From positions 620,001 to 684,000 of the forward strand of contig JAHRHY010000013.1 of assembly GCA_019671135.1 (NCBI GenBank): DNA of 64,000 nt, read 5' to 3'. The position numbers and the translations under genes were made by a program. Below the pieces are notes generated by a model. It searched no databases and was not told the DNA's origin. It saw nothing but the letters and a program-made list of their open reading frames with translations. This DNA comes from Linnemannia hyalina (lineage: Eukaryota; Mortierellomycota; Mortierellomycetes; Mortierellales; Mortierellaceae). Numbering within the stretch: position 1 is the first letter of the stretch; each line of letters begins with the position of its first letter. Shown in pieces: positions 58,695 through 64,000 of this stretch.

Positions 58695-60530
58695 ATGGAC
58701 TCAGCTTGCGCTCGATTCTTCAAGGCGACTGAGCTCGTGGCCATGGTTGCCATGCTCCTGCCCAAAAAAAGCATTGTGCATCTCATGTTGACCAGCAAGA
58801 GATTGAACAAGATCTCCTCGCCATACCTCTACCACACCCTCGACCTCGAATACCTCCACAAGGCGCTTTGCACCTCTCCGGACGCCCTCTTGGCTCTTTC
58901 TGCGTGCTCGCGTTCGGTACGAGACATCACCATGCCTGATGACTTTTTCTTCCAGTACTATCGCGGGATTATCACCCTTCAGGACTTGCAGCACACGGTG
59001 TCCGGTACTTCTCCGTCGCTACCACCATGGCTCCCTCCTATCGACTTTCGTACTACCCTAGTGGTTCCGTTTCCACCCATGAGCGACCTACAAGCACTCT
59101 CCTGCAGCACCTCTCGGTGCTTCACCAGCGACACCTCTGCCTTCACTTCACTCTATCACAACGGCGGATATCTTGCGCTAGTGTGCTACGTCGTCCAATT
59201 GAGCCCGCGTTTGACGCGGCTGACTTTGCACGACCTACCCACGTTCTGCATGGACGACATCAACCTTCTTGCACGAACACTCAACGGTCTGACTCAGTTA
59301 CAAGAGCTCCACACCAGTCTTCTTTCCACTGCCGACGTCCTGGACCACACCATTTCCACCATTTTTTTCAGCCTCCCCCAATCGATAAGAATATTCAACC
59401 TCAATCTTTGTCAACAGTACAAGGATCCCGCAACATTCGACAGAGGTGTCAGGACGACTCAGGGCCCGGTGTCAAGGCGACAGGAGCCATTGCTGAATTT
59501 GACGCATTGGCAGGTCCAAACCTTCCCGGGGTTCATGGACGACACTTTCCGATCCATGATCCAGCAGTGCCCGGCGCTCGTCCAGATGGAGATGCCAAAT
59601 ATCAGGGTGATCCCGAAGATCATCAGACCAGGGTTGGCACAGTTTATTGTCAATCACTGTCCGAGCCTTCACACCCTCAGTTGGGGCAACGATACGTACG
59701 GCCAGGAGGAGCAGGAAGCAATGGCTATCATGAATGCTATGCCACGGGACACGCTGAGGGCATTAGAGTTCAAGGAGTTCACCGACAGATCGGGAGAGCT
59801 AGGGGAAGCTATCGAACGACATGCCGCTTCCCTGACCGCCATCGTCATTGAATATGCAGAGTTGACCGAAGACACCATCCAGACAATCCTGATCGATTGT
59901 GAGGCACTGGAGGTATTCGACATCGAAACCGAAAGTTGTTACTACTCAGTTGGCGAGATACATCTGGCGGATCTCGTTGCTATCCCTTGGGCGTCGACAA
60001 GGCTCCGGACGCTCAAGCTCATCGTCAACATTGGCGACACAGGAATCCTCAGGTCATCCCTATACTTACGAGATGCACCAGTTTTGTTGTCGGACGAGGA
60101 GCAGGACCAATTGTCGTTCCTGAATATCCTATATAGGCAAATCGGCATGTTGACGGAGCTGGAGCATTTGTCGCTGATTATCAGTGTTCCGGATGAGGAC
60201 GAGGAAGAGGAGGACGAAAATCTGACCGGTTGGAACCGGTACGTCTTTCCAGGGATGCTGACATTGGACGGCGACAAGACCAAGGGTCTCCCCGGGTTCC
60301 TTGGGCTGCTGTCTGGGCTCAAGAAGTTGAAAATCCTCGAGGGGTTCGTGAATGTGTCGACGAAGGAGACGAAGGCGACTATGGGGTGGAAGGAAGTGGA
60401 GTGGATCAGGGAGAATTGGCCTCGGTTGAAGAGGGCAGAGTTTTTTGACGCACGGTCAGAGATTAGGCCTTGCTTTGCTTGGTTGGAGGAACAAATGCCT
60501 GGCCTTAACATGCGGTCTTTGCAGCGTTAA
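58695..60530 (+). CDS. F-box/LRR protein, cluster member 3
   Basis: A single exon of 611 codons. The start chosen is the ATG of MDSACARFFKATELVAMVAM; the frame extends further upstream but only from a GTG. The F-box reads RFFKATELVAMVAMLLPKKSIVHLMLTSKRL (about residues 6-36), then YHTLDLEYL as in the other members. LRR-like segments follow (LSPRLTRLTLHDL, QCPALVQMEMPNI, HCPSLHTLSWG, DCEALEVFDIE). An acidic DEDEEEEDE loop and the shared C-terminal block (FPGMLTLDG, LPGFLGLLSGLKKLKILEG, NWPRLKRAEFF) close the protein. It is predicted to be an SCF adaptor. An AATAAAA signal lies about 17 nt after the stop. Confidence 0.88.
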   Translation: MDSACARFFKATELVAMVAMLLPKKSIVHLMLTSKRLNKISSPYLYHTLDLEYLHKALCTSPDALLALSACSRSVRDITMPDDFFFQYYRGIITLQDLQHTVSGTSPSLPPWLPPIDFRTTLVVPFPPMSDLQALSCSTSRCFTSDTSAFTSLYHNGGYLALVCYVVQLSPRLTRLTLHDLPTFCMDDINLLARTLNGLTQLQELHTSLLSTADVLDHTISTIFFSLPQSIRIFNLNLCQQYKDPATFDRGVRTTQGPVSRRQEPLLNLTHWQVQTFPGFMDDTFRSMIQQCPALVQMEMPNIRVIPKIIRPGLAQFIVNHCPSLHTLSWGNDTYGQEEQEAMAIMNAMPRDTLRALEFKEFTDRSGELGEAIERHAASLTAIVIEYAELTEDTIQTILIDCEALEVFDIETESCYYSVGEIHLADLVAIPWASTRLRTLKLIVNIGDTGILRSSLYLRDAPVLLSDEEQDQLSFLNILYRQIGMLTELEHLSLIISVPDEDEEEEDENLTGWNRYVFPGMLTLDGDKTKGLPGFLGLLSGLKKLKILEGFVNVSTKETKATMGWKEVEWIRENWPRLKRAEFFDARSEIRPCFAWLEEQMPGLNMRSLQR

Positions 60531-60639
60531 TGGGTTGCAGGGCATTGAAATAAAAAAAAATATGCTTGGACTGAATGTGACTTTTGAACCTGTACCTTTT
60601 CCTCCTTTTGCGTGCCAACAGAAATAAATTGAAGAATAA

Positions 60640-61147
60640 GCTCCTCTACCAAGGTCATTATCTCCAGCGGAACGTGCACCTTGTCATCTTTAACGAGATA
60701 CGGTCAGGATGTGCGGGCACTTAGCACCGATCTCACCTTTATCCGGCTCTACTCGGATCTCTGTCTCTTCTGGAGACACTGGAGATTTTTGTTGCCACCA
60801 CACCCGATCGCGGAGTTGATTATTGTTGCTGCTCGTTTCCTGGGATGTTGGCGTTAGAAGACAAGGACAAGGGTCGACCGGGGTTTCTGGGACTTTTTAG
60901 TGGACTCAAAAACTTGAAAGAGTTGGTGGGATCGGTTTCGGCCTACACAAGAGAGACCCGTCTGGCGCTGGGGCAGGCCGAGATGGAGTGGATGGTCGAG
61001 CAGTGGCCGAAACTGGAGAGGATCGAGTTGGAGCCGCCTAGACATCCAAAGCTTGAAGAACACGGGGATTGTGGTAGTAGGTCTGATGATGGTTGCTTGC
61101 ACTGGCTGCAGTCGAAACGACCCAAGCTAAAGGTTCAATGTCGTTAA
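60640..61147 (+). pseudogene. C-terminal F-box/LRR fragment
   Basis: The intact piece at 60,845-61,147 carries RPGFLGLFSGLKNLKELVGS and EMEWMVEQWPKLERIELEPP, the shared C-terminal block. Upstream, to about 60,640, only broken text remains. There is no F-box and no LRR. It is the third relic of the cluster and the shortest. Confidence 0.7.
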
Positions 61148-61477
61148 ATTAAGAACATCTTTGTTACACGTTAAAGTCTTTTCCAACTTTACCATCTATA
61201 CTTGGAACCATTCCAAGTGAAATATTTTGATCCGCGTACCTGTCTGTAAGCAAGGGCTGGCTGTAGTGAGATGGCTTTGTGTCCAAGGTGGCGGGGCTGA
61301 TGAGTAAAGTCGCGAGAGCCTACGAGTTTGCATGGTCAATCGTGACTGTCCACAGCTCCTTTTTTTTTTACAAGAGGCAAAAAACAATCCATTCCCATCA
61401 TTCTCTTTTCCCTACCCTTCATCATTCCTCTTTTCCCTACCCTTCTCTTCTTCACTCACCCATCCAGCCTTCAAGTC

Positions 61478-63445
61478 ATGGTTTCAGCCTGCGACGAAGT
61501 CTTTGCCATCCCAGAACTGGTTCATAAACTGATCATATACCTAACCCAGGCAGAACTCTCCAACCTCATGCAGACCTCCCATCGCCTCCACGCGTTCTGT
61601 CTCCCGTATTTCTACCAATACATGGTCTGCCACACAGGATATCTACTCGACAGCCCCGACGCTCTCCAGGCCCTTGCCAGGAACGTTCAACACGTCCGCT
61701 CTCTCGATACAGGAAGGACTTTCTCTGTCTACTACTTTAACGCCGTTCTTGCGTTCCACGAAATGGCCTCGAGGTTGCTACTCAGTCGAGGCGGCGACGC
61801 AGCGTGTGCATTTTCGTGTCCTCAGTGGGTTCCCCTGCCAGATCCACGACCTTGCCTCTTGATCCCGTTCCCGCCCATGACGCGTCTTACGCGTCTATCG
61901 GTCCAGATTGGGCTGGATTATGTGCAGGATGAGTTTGAGGGCGAGTGCTTCCTGGACAAGTATGAGACCACCAACCATGTCACACAGGTCTGCTGGATCT
62001 TGCATTTGAACCCGAACCTGGTCCAGGTCAGCATTTTCGGGATACCGGCAAACAACACCGGGGCGCTGTATGTCTTGGCGAAGACTATCTCCAAACTGAA
62101 CAGACTGGAGAAATTGGTTCTGGGTCTCATAGGGAACAGGTTTTTGTGGACTCTGCTGACTTACTCATTCTTCCTTGCCTGCCCGCGCTCGATTCAGGCA
62201 CTGGCGGTTGAGGTTGAGGTTGAGGGATCGAATGGCGACGATTACGGCGAGGATGATTCGGAGTGCCCCAGCACCGCCTTACAAAAGATTATCTCTTGGG
62301 GTGTCGACCACAAAAGAGGACGGAAACTGGACAACTTGACGTCTCTGGCGCTCCAAGAATTGGCGTACCTGACGACGGAGGAAGTCTGCGAGGTCTTTAG
62401 AGACTGCCCGAATCTGCAACATCTTATGCTGCCGTTTATGGGCACGAAGTTCGACCCTCTGAAGTCGACGGTCGACATTGTCTCGGTCGGACGCACAATT
62501 GGCAAGGGTTGTCCTAAGCTCACGGAGATGAACTGCAAAGGCTTCGTGGATGATCGCCAGGAGATGCTGGTGCTCGAGATCATGGAGTCGATGGTGGCGG
62601 CGCCTGCGTTGGAGAAGTTTGTGGCAGTAGGGTATTTTAAGATCTCGAGCAGATTATCGGCGGCGTTCAGGAGACATACGGCGGCGTTGTCTTGGGTGCA
62701 GTTTGATTCCAACAAGGAGATGGACACCCCGTTTATTCAGCTCGTGTTGTTTGAGTGCCCCAACCTAGAAAGGTTTATTCTTGGAGGCGGCGGTGCTTGG
62801 AGGACGGATGGGCCCGTGTTGACGGTTTCAGAGGTCGTTGAGAGAAAGTGGGCGAGCTCGCGGATCAAGGAACTCAACCTCCGGATTTCGCTCGGCGACC
62901 TTGTTCGCTCTGTTCCTGCATTGTCGTCTACTGATGCTCATGCTACTGCTGAGGCTGCCTATTCTGCTGCTGGTTTCAGGGAGGATGACAAATCTCCAGA
63001 GCCCTATTACCTTCGTCCTACACCTATTCTTTTTACGGATCAAGAACAAAGACAGATGGCAGTCCTCGAAAAGTTCTACAAACAACTGGGCGTACAGACA
63101 GAGCTGGAAGTCTTGGAACTGTGGAGGATCGAGCATAACTCATTGGGATATCTGACGTTCCCTGCACTGCAGTCCCTGGGCGACCCCGTTGCTGGTCGAC
63201 CGGGGTTCTTGGACTTGTGGGGCGGGTTGAAGAATTTGAGGTCGTTGCGTGGGTCTTTTAGTTCCTACTCGGATGAGAATAGGGTTGTTGTTGGGATGAG
63301 GGAGGTTCAGTGGATTGCGGACGCTTGGCCAAAGTTGGAGGAGGCGGATTTCTGCCCTGAGGACCCCTTTGTTGAAGGGGAGTTCTTGCCGCACATGAAG
63401 TGGTTGAAGGAGATCAGGCCTGAGATTGATCTTTCTCCTTTTTAG
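61478..63445 (+). CDS. F-box/LRR protein, cluster member 4
   Basis: A single exon of 655 codons begins at the ATG of MVSACDEVFAIPELVHKLII. The F-box is at about residues 8-40 (VFAIPELVHKLIIYLTQAELSNLMQTSHRL). Leu-rich repeats follow (LNPNLVQVSIFG, DCPNLQHLMLPF, GCPKLTEMNCKG, ECPNLERFILGG). An Ala/Ser-rich insert lies near 480-510. The shared C-terminal block reads FPALQSLGD, RPGFLDLWGGLKNLRSLRGS, AWPKLEEADF. It is probably an SCF-type receptor like its neighbours. It has the longest body of the cluster set, and the ligand-binding LRR face is the part that differs most. Confidence 0.88.
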   Translation: MVSACDEVFAIPELVHKLIIYLTQAELSNLMQTSHRLHAFCLPYFYQYMVCHTGYLLDSPDALQALARNVQHVRSLDTGRTFSVYYFNAVLAFHEMASRLLLSRGGDAACAFSCPQWVPLPDPRPCLLIPFPPMTRLTRLSVQIGLDYVQDEFEGECFLDKYETTNHVTQVCWILHLNPNLVQVSIFGIPANNTGALYVLAKTISKLNRLEKLVLGLIGNRFLWTLLTYSFFLACPRSIQALAVEVEVEGSNGDDYGEDDSECPSTALQKIISWGVDHKRGRKLDNLTSLALQELAYLTTEEVCEVFRDCPNLQHLMLPFMGTKFDPLKSTVDIVSVGRTIGKGCPKLTEMNCKGFVDDRQEMLVLEIMESMVAAPALEKFVAVGYFKISSRLSAAFRRHTAALSWVQFDSNKEMDTPFIQLVLFECPNLERFILGGGGAWRTDGPVLTVSEVVERKWASSRIKELNLRISLGDLVRSVPALSSTDAHATAEAAYSAAGFREDDKSPEPYYLRPTPILFTDQEQRQMAVLEKFYKQLGVQTELEVLELWRIEHNSLGYLTFPALQSLGDPVAGRPGFLDLWGGLKNLRSLRGSFSSYSDENRVVVGMREVQWIADAWPKLEEADFCPEDPFVEGEFLPHMKWLKEIRPEIDLSPF

Positions 63446-63555
63446 GCGACTGTGTGTCTTTGTTTGCTACTTTTTTTTTTAGTTTGCATTTTGCGGATCA
63501 TATTAAAAAAGATGTCTATTATTAATTAGCTTCATATCAAAAAGAATGAAATAAC

Positions 63556-64000
63556 CTAGAGCATAGGATCGGGGAACCGCGCGGGCCATTCTTGGTGAAG
63601 ACACATCCGGAAGGCAAGCCAGCCCACCACCTGCTCCTCGCTCACAGGCTTATCGTCGTCGTCCTCCTCCTGTCGCTGTTGCTGAGGTGCTTGTGATCGC
63701 GACGGCCTCGAAAAAGCACCGTCGTTCTTTGTCCGGATCGCCCTCAACTCTGGCCACCACTGCCGGAACCACTGAGCCTCCTTCCTCGTCATCTTGTTCT
63801 CCCACCCAGAAACCGTCAACTCCTTCATTCTCCTCAGCCCTTGCAATGCCTCCAATCCGGCCTCCAGCGTCCACGGTAACCCACGCGGCACCTCATGCAA
63901 GAAATGTTCGATCTCGTATCCACCCGACAAATCCAAAACCTCCAACTCTGTGAGCTTGCCTAGCTGAAGGAACAAAGCCTCTTGAACCTGAAGGAAGCGG
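63556..64000 (-). CDS. F-box/LRR protein, C-terminus only (5' part beyond window)
   Basis: The open frame enters from the right edge and ends at a stop at 63,556. It reads LGKLTELEVLDLSGGYEI, then GLEALQGLRRMKELTVSGWE and AQWFRQWWPELRAIRT, the same layout as the shared C-terminal block. The tail of about 60 residues with QQQRQEEDDDD is unlike the others. It lies tail to tail with cluster member 4, showing that the array includes inverted copies. The F-box is not in the window, so the assignment rests on the C-terminal match. Confidence 0.7.
   Translation of the reverse strand, partial: RFLQVQEALFLQLGKLTELEVLDLSGGYEIEHFLHEVPRGLPWTLEAGLEALQGLRRMKELTVSGWENKMTRKEAQWFRQWWPELRAIRTKNDGAFSRPSRSQAPQQQRQEEDDDDKPVSEEQVVGWLAFRMCLHQEWPARFPDPML

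Noticed and set aside
59027..59851. 274-codon frame inside cluster member 3
   Set aside because: Out-of-frame overlap with an intact F-box/LRR gene; His/Pro-rich with no domain.

Overview
This is a nuclear segment of a filamentous fungus. The evidence is protein-coding genes split by GT-AG introns with consensus donors (GTAAGT, GTACGT, GTATGT), pyrimidine-rich untranslated regions, a eukaryotic tRNA-Asn, a fungal-type ADAM protease, a fungal dienelactone hydrolase, and a large lineage-specific F-box/leucine-rich family. The family content (F-box/LRR expansions, long Gln/His-rich tails, piggyBac and Fanzor elements) looks like an early-diverging mould, most like Mortierellomycota. That placement is inferred from general familiarity, not from a search.

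1-39 kb holds housekeeping and accessory genes. From the left they are: a coiled-coil protein cut by the window edge (minus); an ADAM-type transmembrane metalloprotease (minus); a decayed F-box/LRR pseudogene (plus); an uncharacterised two-exon protein (minus), divergent from a monocarboxylate-transporter-like MFS carrier (plus); a tRNA-Asn(GTT); a retroelement scrap with a 32-A tract; a five-exon cytochrome P450 (minus); a six-exon dienelactone hydrolase (minus); a WD40/NDUFAF6 chimeric relic (plus); a repeat-rich block with three distinct tandem repeat families at 32.4-34.3 kb; and a seven-TM DUF4203/TMEM198-like protein (minus).

39-64 kb is an F-box/LRR cluster. It has five apparently intact genes, one gene cut by the right edge, and at least three relics that share a C-terminal signature. 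It looks like a birth-and-death gene array.

The most striking locus lies inside that cluster at 48,690-53,321 (minus). One continuous five-exon reading frame of about 1,397 codons joins an N-terminal XPG/FEN1-like (PIN-fold) nuclease module to a C-terminal Fanzor module, the eukaryotic TnpB-like RNA-guided nuclease, with its RuvC aspartates and a zinc ribbon. All four splice junctions preserve phase. A hairpin lies 30 nt past its stop codon, and a degraded piggyBac transposase with a 22-bp perfect palindrome lies upstream. A flap-endonuclease/Fanzor fusion is not something I recognise as described.
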